Shown here: one piece after another, positions 1-5,502 of the stretch
Layout of the letters: each line of letters starts with the position of its first letter
Position numbering within the stretch: position 1 is the first letter of the stretch
Origin: an uncultured Muribaculaceae bacterium
GTDB taxonomy: Bacteria > Bacteroidota > Bacteroidia > Bacteroidales > Muribaculaceae
Length of the DNA: 6,260 nt
Direction of reading: 5' to 3'
Assembly: GCA_902494515.1 (NCBI GenBank)
Contig: CABUTS010000091.1
Location: 1 to 6,260, forward strand
Translations under genes and position numbers: made by a program
The notes under the pieces: generated by a model
Databases searched by the model: none
The model's input: only the letters and a program-made list of their open reading frames with translations
Told to the model about the DNA's origin: nothing

Positions 1-39
1 GCTCCGCAGCAGTTCCGTTTGACGTTCCTCCCATAAAAT

Positions 40-67
40 AGTTCCGTTAGTTCAGTTTAGTTCTGTG
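40..67. repeat. Short AGTTC-type degenerate tandem repeat
   Basis: Three near-copies of a 9-base word, AGTTCCGTT (40-48), AGTTCAGTT (49-57) and AGTTCTGTG (59-67), lie head to tail, and a further AGTTCCGTT starts at 10. The repeat is seen directly. It is short and degenerate, and I can assign no function. It could be a remnant or simple slippage. Confidence 0.4.
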
Positions 68-137
68 TTAAAAGAAAAGCGCTCAACTCGTGCCACCGAT
101 GCGAACGAAAAACAGAAGCCGGATGGTCGGCCAGAAG

Positions 138-257
138 CCCCCGGCAGGGGAAGGCCAAAGGCCTTCACGTTTAATTAACCCGGTCTTAAAATGAGCTTCA
201 GCTCATTTTTAGGCCGGGCCTCCCCGGAGGTCGCAGGGGTGAAGGCCGAAGGTCTTC
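138..257. repeat. Hairpin-rich intergenic repeat block (REP/BIME-like)
   Basis: Five dyad symmetries sit within about 120 bases. They are CCCC/GGGG (around 139-150), GAAGGCC-AAA-GGCCTTC (150-166), a long 18-bp stem (179-218), CCTCC-CC-GGAGG (219-230) and GAAGGCC-GAA-GGTCTTC (241-257). The first and last GAAGGCC hairpins belong to a direct repeat (144-169 and 233-260) that begins GCAGGGG and ends TTCAYG. They differ by a C-to-T change that keeps pairing as G-U in RNA. No reading frame of interest crosses the block. It may be an interspersed palindromic repeat or a structured RNA or terminator region of a plus-strand gene left of the window. Only the pairing is directly observed. Confidence 0.55.
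179..218. other. Long perfect-looking hairpin, 18-bp stem with TTCA loop
   Basis: Positions 179-196 pair with 201-218 around the loop TTCA (197-200). There is one T-T mismatch (187/210) and one G-T wobble (184/213). The inner part has A-tract, ATGAGC, loop, GCTCAT, T-tract, which is the layout of a short bidirectional intrinsic terminator. An outer CCCGG/CCGGG clamp extends it. It could end transcription from a plus-strand gene to the left, or be the core of the surrounding repeat element. Confidence 0.6.
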
Positions 258-301
258 ATGATCAGGGACTTTCGGAATTCCACATTCTATCTGCAAGCTC
301 T

Positions 302-336
302 CGATTCTTTCCACAATTTTCCGATTCTTTCCGCAA
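302..336. repeat. Two direct 15-bp repeats, CGATTCTTTCC(A/G)CAA
   Basis: CGATTCTTTCCACAA (302-316) recurs as CGATTCTTTCCGCAA (322-336) with one difference and an exact 20-bp offset, about two helical turns. The second copy runs into the A-tract that serves as the T-tract of the minus-strand terminator. The function is unknown. Confidence 0.5.
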
Positions 337-368
337 AAAAACTCAGCCCAGAGGTTTTCCGGGCTGAG
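335..368 (-). terminator. Rho-independent terminator for the brkB-ridA transcript
   Basis: Read on the minus strand, CTCAGCCC (368-361) pairs perfectly with GGGCTGAG (349-342) across an 11-nt loop. The stem is followed by seven Ts (341-335). It lies 63 nt past the ridA stop and is oriented to end leftward transcription. There is no T-run on the plus-strand side, so it is probably one-directional. Confidence 0.9.
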
Positions 369-431
369 ATGATGTCATTTTACATTATGAGTTAATCCAC
401 GGGGATTGTCCACGAGAGAGTATCCGCAGGA

Positions 432-806
432 TTATTTGGCGGCGAGGACTTCGATTTCGACGAGGACGTTCTTAGGGAGGGTCTTGACGGCGACAGCCGA
501 GCGGGCGGGGAAGGGGGCGGTGAAGGCTTCGGCATAGACGGCGTTCATGGCTGCGAAGTCTCCCATGTCGGCGAGGAATACGGTGGTTTTCACCACGTTA
601 TCCATCGTGAGGCCGGCGGCTTCGAGGATGGCTTTGACGTTGGCGAGCGACTGGGTGGTCTGTGCGGTGATTCCTTCGGGGATTTCACCGGTTGCGGGGT
701 TGATGGGAATCTGGCCGGAAGCGAAGACGAAGGGGCCGCAGTCGATAGCCTGGCTGTAGGGGCCGATGGCTCCGGGAGCTTTTTCGGTTGCAATCTGAGT
801 TTTCAT
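432..806 (-). CDS. ridA: RidA family 2-iminobutanoate/2-iminopropanoate deaminase
   Basis: This 124-residue protein belongs to the YjgF/YER057c/UK114 (RidA) family, cytosolic homotrimers that hydrolyse reactive enamines and imines such as 2-aminoacrylate released by PLP-dependent serine/threonine dehydratases. Visible family features are GAIGPYSQ (12-19, with Tyr17), FASGQIPINPATGE (28-41, with Ser30), PARSAV (100-105, with Arg102, the substrate carboxylate binder) and the terminal VEIEVLA (116-122, with Glu117 at the position of the catalytic Glu120 of E. coli RidA). Length and key residues suggest an intact, active deaminase. The ATG start is the only sensible one, because the conserved N-terminal MKTQIATEKAPGAIGPYSQ begins there. 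It follows the YihY-type gene after 27 nt with no promoter between them, so it is likely the second gene of that operon. A strong terminator follows it. Confidence 0.95.
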   Translation of the reverse strand: MKTQIATEKAPGAIGPYSQAIDCGPFVFASGQIPINPATGEIPEGITAQTTQSLANVKAILEAAGLTMDNVVKTTVFLADMGDFAAMNAVYAEAFTAPFPARSAVAVKTLPKNVLVEIEVLAAK

Positions 807-833
807 TGTCGTAATGATTTATAAGTTAAGGGG

Positions 834-2210
834 TTATATATTTTTAGAGGTGGGGAGGCCGTCGAAGGTGAGGTCGGCGACGAGCAGCCTGTCGGCCTTG
901 CGTAATATGGTGGTTTCGAGGATGTTGATCATGCGGTTGATGCCGGGATAATGGCGGTCGAAGCGCGGGATGAAACCGTGGGAACCATGGCTGCAGAAGC
1001 GGCGCAGGAAGTCGCCGACGGTGAATTTCGAGGGATCGACGGCGGGGGCGAGTGCAAAAACATCGTCGCCCGGACGGAGCGCCACGCGCATCAGTATGCC
1101 GCAGTCAAGCATCTTGTTAGTGGAGCTTGTGACCAGCGATATCGGCAGCTGATATTCCACGGCTATCTGCATGTTGGTCAGCGGTTTATCACCTTTAAGG
1201 AAACGCTTCACAACCACGGCGATAACAGCCAGATGGATGCGCCAGCGGTAATCCTCCGAGATTTTCGCGATTTCGTTGGAGAAGGAGAACTGGAAAATAT
1301 TCTGCGAGGAATAGCAGAAAACGGCGCCGGAAAGGGTGATGAGCCACACCAGCTGCAGCCATATCAGCAGCAGCGGCAGGAAGGCGAACGACCCGTAGAT
1401 GGCGTTGTAACGCGTCACATAAACCTGCCCGGTGAAGAACAGCCACTGCAGGATGCAGTAGGCCGACCCGGCCAGAATTCCGGCCATGAAAGCGTTCCTG
1501 AACTTCACATTCGTGTTGGGAATCATCATGTACGCGCCGGCAAAGAACAGCCATATCAGCGCCACCGATGAGAAGTCGAGGATAAAGGAGATTACGGGGG
1601 AGAGGAAGTCGAACGGCAGGAGCGTATGGAGCGTGGTGCCCATCAGCAGGCTGATGCCACTCGAGCAGATGATCAGCACGGGCAGAATCAGGAAAATCGC
1701 CGTATAGTCGGTGATTTTGCGCCAGAATGTGCGCCCCTGAGCAATCCCCCAGATGCGGTTGAAGGAGGTTTCGACCGACGTCACCAGCGAAATCAGGGTC
1801 CAGAGCAGGAACACGATGCCGACCCCGACGAACAGCCCTTCGGAGGACTGCGAGAGATAGGAGTCGACGAAGCCAAATGCCTGAGTCAGAGCCTCTTTCT
1901 GCGCGGGGAAAGAGTGGAACAGCTGCGTTTCGAGCAGATTCTGGAAGCCGAAGCCGCGGCCGATGGCGAAGAGGAGCGCCAGCGACGGCACGAGGGCCAG
2001 GATGGTCTGATAGGTCAGCGCGGCGGCGCGGTTCTGAAGGTCGGAGTTCAGGAACGAGCGGACCGAGAGGTTCAGGGTCTTGATGACATTCACCGACCAC
2101 CGGCCGCTGGTGTCGCTCCAGACCTCGCCGGCGACATAGCGGTAGTTCCGCATCACCAGTTCCCGGATGCGGGCGAACCATTTCAGTTTATGTTCCTTAT
2201 TCTCAGACAT
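834..2210 (-). CDS. YihY/BrkB-type inner membrane protein with C-terminal winged-helix-like domain
   Basis: The protein has 458 residues. A short charged, aromatic N-terminus is followed by about six hydrophobic segments typical of the YihY/virulence factor BrkB family: roughly 63-86, 125-146, 168-192, 205-230, 238-260 and 272-300. Family signatures include RAAALTYQTILALVPSLALL (61-80), the segment around SVETSFNRIWG (145-155) and FLPLLLIWLQLVWLITLSGA (277-296). After the membrane part, residues ~320-405 are soluble. RIHLAVIAVVVKRF (324-337), the PLTNMQIAVEYQLP stretch (343-356), the SLVTSSTNKMLDCGIL helix (358-373) and a beta-hairpin-like tail (374-388) look like a winged-helix fold. The family's role is unknown; the old RNase BN assignment to E. 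coli YihY was wrong. Long forms of this kind are usual in Bacteroidota. The ATG at 2210 gives a full N-terminus. ridA follows 27 nt downstream. Confidence 0.9.
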   Translation of the reverse strand: MSENKEHKLKWFARIRELVMRNYRYVAGEVWSDTSGRWSVNVIKTLNLSVRSFLNSDLQNRAAALTYQTILALVPSLALLFAIGRGFGFQNLLETQLFHSFPAQKEALTQAFGFVDSYLSQSSEGLFVGVGIVFLLWTLISLVTSVETSFNRIWGIAQGRTFWRKITDYTAIFLILPVLIICSSGISLLMGTTLHTLLPFDFLSPVISFILDFSSVALIWLFFAGAYMMIPNTNVKFRNAFMAGILAGSAYCILQWLFFTGQVYVTRYNAIYGSFAFLPLLLIWLQLVWLITLSGAVFCYSSQNIFQFSFSNEIAKISEDYRWRIHLAVIAVVVKRFLKGDKPLTNMQIAVEYQLPISLVTSSTNKMLDCGILMRVALRPGDDVFALAPAVDPSKFTVGDFLRRFCSHGSHGFIPRFDRHYPGINRMINILETTILRKADRLLVADLTFDGLPTSKNI

Positions 2211-2229
2211 TTGTATAATATGTAAGTAC

Positions 2230-2238
2230 CAAAACGTA
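2230..2238 (-). promoter_or_regulatory. Possible -7 element for the yihY-like/ridA operon
   Basis: On the minus strand TACGTTTTG resembles the Bacteroidota -7 element TAnnTTTG, with one extra base. TTTA lies 20 nt upstream in place of the -33 TTTG. Transcription would start about 10-15 nt before the ATG at 2210. The match is imperfect, and read-through from the SDR gene 118 nt upstream is an alternative. Confidence 0.3.
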
Positions 2239-2328
2239 CGGACGTGCTTTCGGCATATTAAATACGCCGACCGGGGCGCCGGGAGTCAGGATGAACTATA
2301 TAATAACGCCGCAGGGGAACCGGATTGT

Positions 2329-3093
2329 TCACCTGCCGGCCACGAGGCCGCCGTCGATGAGGTAGTGGCCGCCGGTGCAGAAGGCCGAGCGGTCCGAGGC
2401 GAGGAAAAATACCAGCTCGGCAACCTCCTCGGGGGTTCCGGCACTGCCGCGGGCGAACAGCGCGTTCTCCTCCTCCCACATCTCCGCGACCGTCTTGTTG
2501 TCAACCTTCGAAAACTTCTCGAACAGCGAATCCACGAGCGGCGTATGGATGGTGCCGGGACATACGGCATTGACTCTCACCCCTTTGGGGCCGAGGTCGA
2601 TTGACAGCGAGCGGGTAATCTGCCCGAGCGCTCCCTTGGTCAGACCGTAGGCGAAGCTGTGGGCCTTCCCGACAAACCACTGGTCGGAGCAGTTGATCAC
2701 CACCGAGCCGCCGCCCGCCTCGATGATATGCGGAACGGCCAGGCGCAGGGTGTTGACCGTGCCGTAAATATTGGTGTCGATTACGAGCTCCAACTCCTCG
2801 TCGGTGATGTCGAGCAGGGTGTTGCGGCGGTGGATTCCGGCGTTGGCGAAGACGCTGTTCAGGACGCCGAAACGCTCCACGGTGGCCTCCACGGCGCGGC
2901 GGATATCCCCCTTCTCGCGGGTGTTGCCGGGGGTGAAAAGCAGGCGGTCGGGGGCATTGAGCCGCTCACAGAGCACTAAGGCTTCGTCGAGGTTGATATC
3001 CATGAACCCGACGTTCCACCCTTCGGCTATGAACCGGGCGACGCATGCGGCGCCAATTCCGGTGGCGCCTCCGGTGATAAATATCGTTGACAT
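2329..3093 (-). CDS. SDR family NAD(P)-dependent oxidoreductase
   Basis: This is a 254-residue classical short-chain dehydrogenase/reductase, a Rossmann-fold cytosolic enzyme of the usual ~250-residue length. The coenzyme motif TGGATGIG spans 7-14. Asp32, at the end of beta-2 (GFMDIN), favours NAD(H) over NADP(H). NANAG-type motif FANAG is at 82-86 and the structural Asn is Asn108. The catalytic triad is Ser136 (NCSD), Tyr149 and Lys153 (YGLTK). CPG is at 178-180 and the C-terminal GGHYLIDGG at 241-249. The substrate cannot be told from sequence; sugar, polyol or 3-oxoacyl substrates are all possible. An in-frame ATG exists at 3186, but I chose 3093. The conserved fold starts there, the 31 extra residues are Lys/Glu-rich with no family match, and a perfect TAAATTTG promoter element lies inside that extension. 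The gene is divergent from the glycosyltransferase. Confidence 0.92.
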   Translation of the reverse strand: MSTIFITGGATGIGAACVARFIAEGWNVGFMDINLDEALVLCERLNAPDRLLFTPGNTREKGDIRRAVEATVERFGVLNSVFANAGIHRRNTLLDITDEELELVIDTNIYGTVNTLRLAVPHIIEAGGGSVVINCSDQWFVGKAHSFAYGLTKGALGQITRSLSIDLGPKGVRVNAVCPGTIHTPLVDSLFEKFSKVDNKTVAEMWEEENALFARGSAGTPEEVAELVFFLASDRSAFCTGGHYLIDGGLVAGR

Positions 3094-3147
3094 TTTCGGC
3101 TTTTCGGCTGAATTTTTCAATTTTTTCAGTCTTTCAGGTTCTTTCTG

Positions 3148-3155
3148 CAAATTTA
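3148..3155 (-). promoter_or_regulatory. -7 promoter element of the SDR gene (TAAATTTG)
   Basis: The minus strand reads TAAATTTG, an exact match to the Bacteroidota consensus TAnnTTTG. It sits in an AT-rich patch, with a T-rich stretch (CTTTTA) 19 nt upstream in the -33 position. It predicts a transcript start near 3141 and a leader of about 48 nt before the ATG at 3093. This rules out the upstream ATG at 3186 for this transcript. Confidence 0.6.
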
Positions 3156-3229
3156 ATATTTCTTTTACAATAATAAAAGCAATCACCGCAACGTTTTAAT
3201 GTTAAAGAATTAACTTTTTTCAGTTCTCA

Positions 3230-4243
3230 ATGAGTCCAACGGTTCCAGTCAGCATCCTCGTCCCCGCCTACAATGCGGAGCGCTACATCGCGGCCTGTCT
3301 GGAATCCGTTGCAGCCCAGACGTTTGGCGACTTCGAAGCCATCATCATCAACGACGAGTCGACCGACGGGACCGCCGACATCGCACGCCGCTTCTGCACC
3401 CGCGACCCCCGCTTCCGCCTGGTCGACATCCCGCATTCCGGCCTCGCCACGGCCCGAAACCGCAGTCTTGAAGCAGCAAAAGGGGAATTCGTATGCTTCC
3501 TCGACGCCGATGACACCCTTCGGCGGGATGCCCTGGAGCTTATGATGTTCTGCCAGCGAAGCTCCGGCGCATCAATCGTAGCCTGCGACTTTGTGGAATC
3601 CACCGACAACCCCTTCACGGAGAGTACCGCTCCCCTGCAGGATACGCCGGAACGGCTCCCCATGAACCGGAAGAAAATCCTGGCTGAACTGCGGCAGATG
3701 ACACCCGAGGATGCCATTGGCCAGACCCTGTATCAGAAACTACTGCTGAATTCCGTATGTGGCAAGATTATCTCCCGGCAGCATCTTCCGGCCGGAATTT
3801 TTACCGACGGAATCTATTATGAGGACCTCGATTCGTTCTACCGCATCTTCGACAAAGCGGAGAAAATCGCATACCTGCCCGTCGCGCTGTATTTCTACCG
3901 GCAGGTTTCCACAAGCATGCTTCACAAATGGGATTCCCGACGCCTCGACGTGCTGGACGTCACCGACCGGATACTTGCGTATATGCAGCAGCACCATCCC
4001 GAGCTCATCGCCGGCGCCGAAGACCGCCGGTTCAGCGCCCACTTCAACATGCTGACGCTGATGATTGTCAACGACATCCACAACCCCGCGGCCATCGACC
4101 GCTGCCTGCGGGTGATCCGCGAATACCGCTTCCGCGAGCTCCGCAACCCGCGCGTCCGCCTGAAAAACAAACTCGGCGCCCTCCTCTCCTACGGCGGCCT
4201 TCCCCTCATCCGCCTCGCTTCCCGCATAATATCACGCCAATAA
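3230..4243 (+). CDS. GT2 family glycosyltransferase
   Basis: The 337-residue protein has a GT-A fold glycosyltransferase family 2 domain in its N-terminal ~220 residues. Visible motifs are VSILVPAYNAERYI (7-20), the nucleotide-binding NDESTDGT (41-48), GLATARNRSLEAAKGEF (71-87), the metal-binding LDADD (91-95), and YYEDLDSFYR (196-205), where Glu-Asp fits the acceptor-activating ED motif. YFYRQVSTSM (221-230) resembles the segment seen in capsule and O-antigen GT2 enzymes. There is no transmembrane segment, so it probably works at the cytoplasmic face, adding a sugar from a nucleotide donor to a surface glycan or lipid-linked acceptor. Donor and acceptor are unknown. It stands alone rather than in a glycan cluster, is divergent from the SDR gene, and has a weak TAACTTTT promoter-like match at 3211-3218. 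A bidirectional terminator follows 112 nt after the stop. Confidence 0.93.
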   Translation: MSPTVPVSILVPAYNAERYIAACLESVAAQTFGDFEAIIINDESTDGTADIARRFCTRDPRFRLVDIPHSGLATARNRSLEAAKGEFVCFLDADDTLRRDALELMMFCQRSSGASIVACDFVESTDNPFTESTAPLQDTPERLPMNRKKILAELRQMTPEDAIGQTLYQKLLLNSVCGKIISRQHLPAGIFTDGIYYEDLDSFYRIFDKAEKIAYLPVALYFYRQVSTSMLHKWDSRRLDVLDVTDRILAYMQQHHPELIAGAEDRRFSAHFNMLTLMIVNDIHNPAAIDRCLRVIREYRFRELRNPRVRLKNKLGALLSYGGLPLIRLASRIISRQ

Positions 4244-4260
4244 CTCCACCTCACAGCATC

Positions 4261-4352
4261 GTAGGGGTTCGCCAGATGCCGTACGATATCGTTCGGTGTT
4301 TGAGGTATTCACTACGATTTTGTTCGGTGTTCGCCAGATGCCACGTGTTAAA
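4261..4352. repeat. Three imperfect ~31-bp tandem units
   Basis: Units begin at about 4261, 4291 and 4322. GTTCGCCAGATGCC is identical at 4267-4280 and 4329-4342. GTTCGGTGTT is identical at 4291-4300 and 4322-4331, and both of these are preceded by TACGAT (4282, 4313). Units 2 and 3 are therefore offset by exactly 31 bp, and units 1 and 3 share their second half. The array lies in the 3' flank of the glycosyltransferase gene, before the terminator. It is adjacent-unit repetition with no spacers, so it is not a CRISPR array. Function is unknown. Confidence 0.6.
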
Positions 4353-4355
4353 AAC

Positions 4356-4388
4356 ATAAAAAGGCGCTCATCACGAGCGCCTTTTTAT
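4356..4388 (+). terminator. Bidirectional intrinsic terminator (14-bp stem)
   Basis: ATAAAAAGGCGCTC (4356-4369) pairs perfectly with GAGCGCCTTTTTAT (4375-4388) around ATCAC. The GC core of 7 bp is flanked by five As on one side and five Ts on the other, so it can end transcription in both directions. It closes the glycosyltransferase transcript on the plus strand and any leftward transcript entering from 4440. Confidence 0.92.
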
Positions 4389-4438
4389 TGGTTTCCAATA
4401 GGTACAATTTCTAAGGTAAAAAAGATTGTTTTAGGTTT
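4358..4438 (-). ncRNA. Possible small RNA, about 80 nt
   Basis: A minus-strand promoter-like pair (TTTG at 4476-4473, then 20 nt, then GACCTTTG at 4452-4445) points at a stretch that ends 80 nt later in a strong terminator. The stretch has no reading frame. Its predicted transcript contains ATTGG-AAA-CCAAT (4399-4387), a perfect 5-bp hairpin directly before the terminator stem, and a longer-range ACAAT/ATTGT pairing (4429-4425 with 4408-4404). A promoter, a hairpin and a terminator with no ORF fit a small RNA. An orphan promoter left by loss of a gene is the main alternative. No known RNA family is recognised. Confidence 0.25.
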
Positions 4439-4444
4439 GTGATG

Positions 4445-4476
4445 CAAAGGTCGGCTTTTTCCGGTTCACCACCAAA
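4445..4476 (-). promoter_or_regulatory. Possible minus-strand promoter (TTTG-N20-GACCTTTG)
   Basis: On the minus strand TTTG (4476-4473) is followed after 20 nt by GACCTTTG (4452-4445), a seven-of-eight match to a -7 element of the TAnnTTTG type where only the first T is replaced. Spacing is in the expected Bacteroidota range. It would drive transcription leftward from about 4438, where no protein gene exists. Confidence 0.35.
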
Positions 4477-4616
4477 CTATTTTATATGTTATTTGGCATG
4501 TTTTTGAGACATTCCGGATTTTATATCTTCGACCAGAGCAACATAATTATTTGACACTCCGTTGATTAGGCATTGTAGCTGCTTTGGCAACACGAATGTT
4601 AAATTTTCTTAATCGT

Positions 4617-4668
4617 GCAACTTTTTCCATTATAGGGCAACTTTTTCTCATTTGAAGGCAACTTTTTC
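4617..4668. repeat. Three identical 11-bp iterons GCAACTTTTTC
   Basis: GCAACTTTTTC occurs at 4617-4627, 4637-4647 and 4658-4668, with offsets of 20 and 21 bp. Each copy is followed by CATT or a variant (CCATTA, TCATTT, ATTTTT). Identical words placed on the same helix face, about two turns apart, are typical of protein binding sites such as regulator or transposase end sites. The array starts 30 nt after the lpxH stop on the minus strand, so it lies in that gene's 3' flank. Confidence 0.7.
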
Positions 4669-4698
4669 ATTTTTGCAGCAAGCAGCCACGGTCCTTTT

Positions 4699-5457
4699 TC
4701 ACTTTTGCTCCACGAACTGCCGCAATTCAAATTTGTCGCCGTCAAACACTCCGTAGGAAAAATGCGAAATCCAGTCGCCGAGGATAATCACCCGCGTGGG
4801 TCGCGGCGAGATTTCCAGGTCCAGCATCAGGTGGCGGTGGCCGTAGACAAAATAATCGATCGTCGGGTCGACGTCGCGCAGATATTCCTTGCTGAAAACT
4901 ACGAGCGGCTCCTTCGCCTCACCCATATATTCCGCCGTCACACCGGGTTTATAGCCGCGCGACGACCGCGACCAGCCGTGGGCGAAGGGGATGGTCCAGC
5001 GGGGGTGAATCCCGGAGTATAGCTTCTGGAGGAATCTGTTGCGGAACAGCGAACGGATAAAGCGGAACGTGGGTTTCAGCCGCCCCACCCCGTCGCCGTG
5101 GTTCAGGAAAAAGCGTTTGCCGCGGATTTCGCGCACCTCTACCCCGTCGATGACCTCCAGCCCGATTTCATTGCGCAGATAGTCGAACAGCCAGATGTCG
5201 TGGTTGCCGATGAACCAGTGAATTTTCACCCCGGCATCGGCCAGCGCAGCCAATGCGCCGAAGAATCGGACATAGCCGCGGGGCACCACCGTGCGGTATT
5301 CAAACCAGTAGTCGAGCACATCGCCCAGCATGTAGAGTTCGTCGCAGTCCCCGGCGATGCTTTCCAGGAAACGCACCACGCGCTTCTCCCACCCGAGGCG
5401 GTCGGGCAGGTAGGTGGCACCGAGGTGCATGTCGGAGATGAAATAGATTTTTCCCAT
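4699..5457 (-). CDS. lpxH: UDP-2,3-diacylglucosamine diphosphatase LpxH
   Basis: This 252-residue calcineurin-like metallophosphoesterase hydrolyses UDP-2,3-diacylglucosamine to lipid X and UMP, the fourth step of lipid A synthesis, at the inner face of the cytoplasmic membrane. Metal-binding motifs in order are ISDMHLG (7-13, Asp9 and His11), MLGDVLDYW (43-51, Asp46), FIGNHDIW (82-89, Asn85 and His86), LNHGDG (118-123, His120) and VYGHRHL (204-210, His207 and His209). The insert at ~125-175, rich in Arg and aromatics (RFIRSLFRNRFLQKLY), matches the helical lipid-binding cap of LpxH. Length is close to the 240 residues of E. coli LpxH. The start MGKIYFISDMH is fixed by the first motif. It lies 45 nt downstream of the MIP18 gene in the same direction, with no clear promoter between, so co-transcription is likely. 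No terminator is evident after it. Confidence 0.93.
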   Translation of the reverse strand: MGKIYFISDMHLGATYLPDRLGWEKRVVRFLESIAGDCDELYMLGDVLDYWFEYRTVVPRGYVRFFGALAALADAGVKIHWFIGNHDIWLFDYLRNEIGLEVIDGVEVREIRGKRFFLNHGDGVGRLKPTFRFIRSLFRNRFLQKLYSGIHPRWTIPFAHGWSRSSRGYKPGVTAEYMGEAKEPLVVFSKEYLRDVDPTIDYFVYGHRHLMLDLEISPRPTRVIILGDWISHFSYGVFDGDKFELRQFVEQK

Positions 5458-5502
5458 TCGGCGGATTGAGTTGACTGAACTGCGTCGCTGCGGCCGGTAG
5501 CC

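Larger units (their letters stand above)
4389..4698. other. AT-rich gene-free stretch
   Basis: About 310 bases between the terminator and the lpxH stop are markedly more AT-rich than all neighbouring genes and encode no recognisable protein on either strand. The longest open stretch on the minus strand is about 39 codons (4608-4489), without an ATG-initiated frame or a family match. The content I can name is the putative promoter at 4445-4476 and the three iterons at 4617-4668. The base shift would fit a decayed mobile insertion or a regulatory region. Confidence 0.5.

Noticed and set aside
1..430. tRNA, rRNA or riboswitch in the left gene-free region
   Set aside because: I found no cloverleaf, CCA end or known aptamer core; the hairpins present do not match these families.
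951..1571. 206-codon open frame on the plus strand
   Set aside because: It lies wholly opposite the YihY-type gene, has no recognisable domain, and its composition is that of an antisense frame in GC-rich DNA.
1195..2181. 328-codon open frame on the minus strand in another register
   Set aside because: It overlaps the YihY-type gene in a shifted frame, is rich in Arg, Pro and His, and lacks any family motif. The true frame has clear membrane segments.
1626..2225. 199-codon plus-strand frame ending past the YihY-type start
   Set aside because: It is an antisense shadow of the membrane protein with low-complexity Gln/Glu/Arg content.
2252..2268. GGCGTATT/AATATGCC dyad as a terminator after the SDR gene
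   Set aside because: The loop is a single base and no T-run follows on the minus strand, so it is not a credible intrinsic terminator.
4261..4352. CRISPR array
   Set aside because: The units abut with no unique spacers, are imperfect, number only three, and no cas gene is present.
3928..4359. 143-codon plus-strand frame running into the glycosyltransferase 3' flank
   Set aside because: It is a shifted-frame shadow of the GT2 gene, dominated by Pro and Arg, and then reads through the repeat array without a motif.
4489..4608. About 39 open codons on the minus strand in the AT-rich island
   Set aside because: There is no ATG start at its 5' end, no family resemblance and no supporting promoter. 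A stretch this long is expected by chance.
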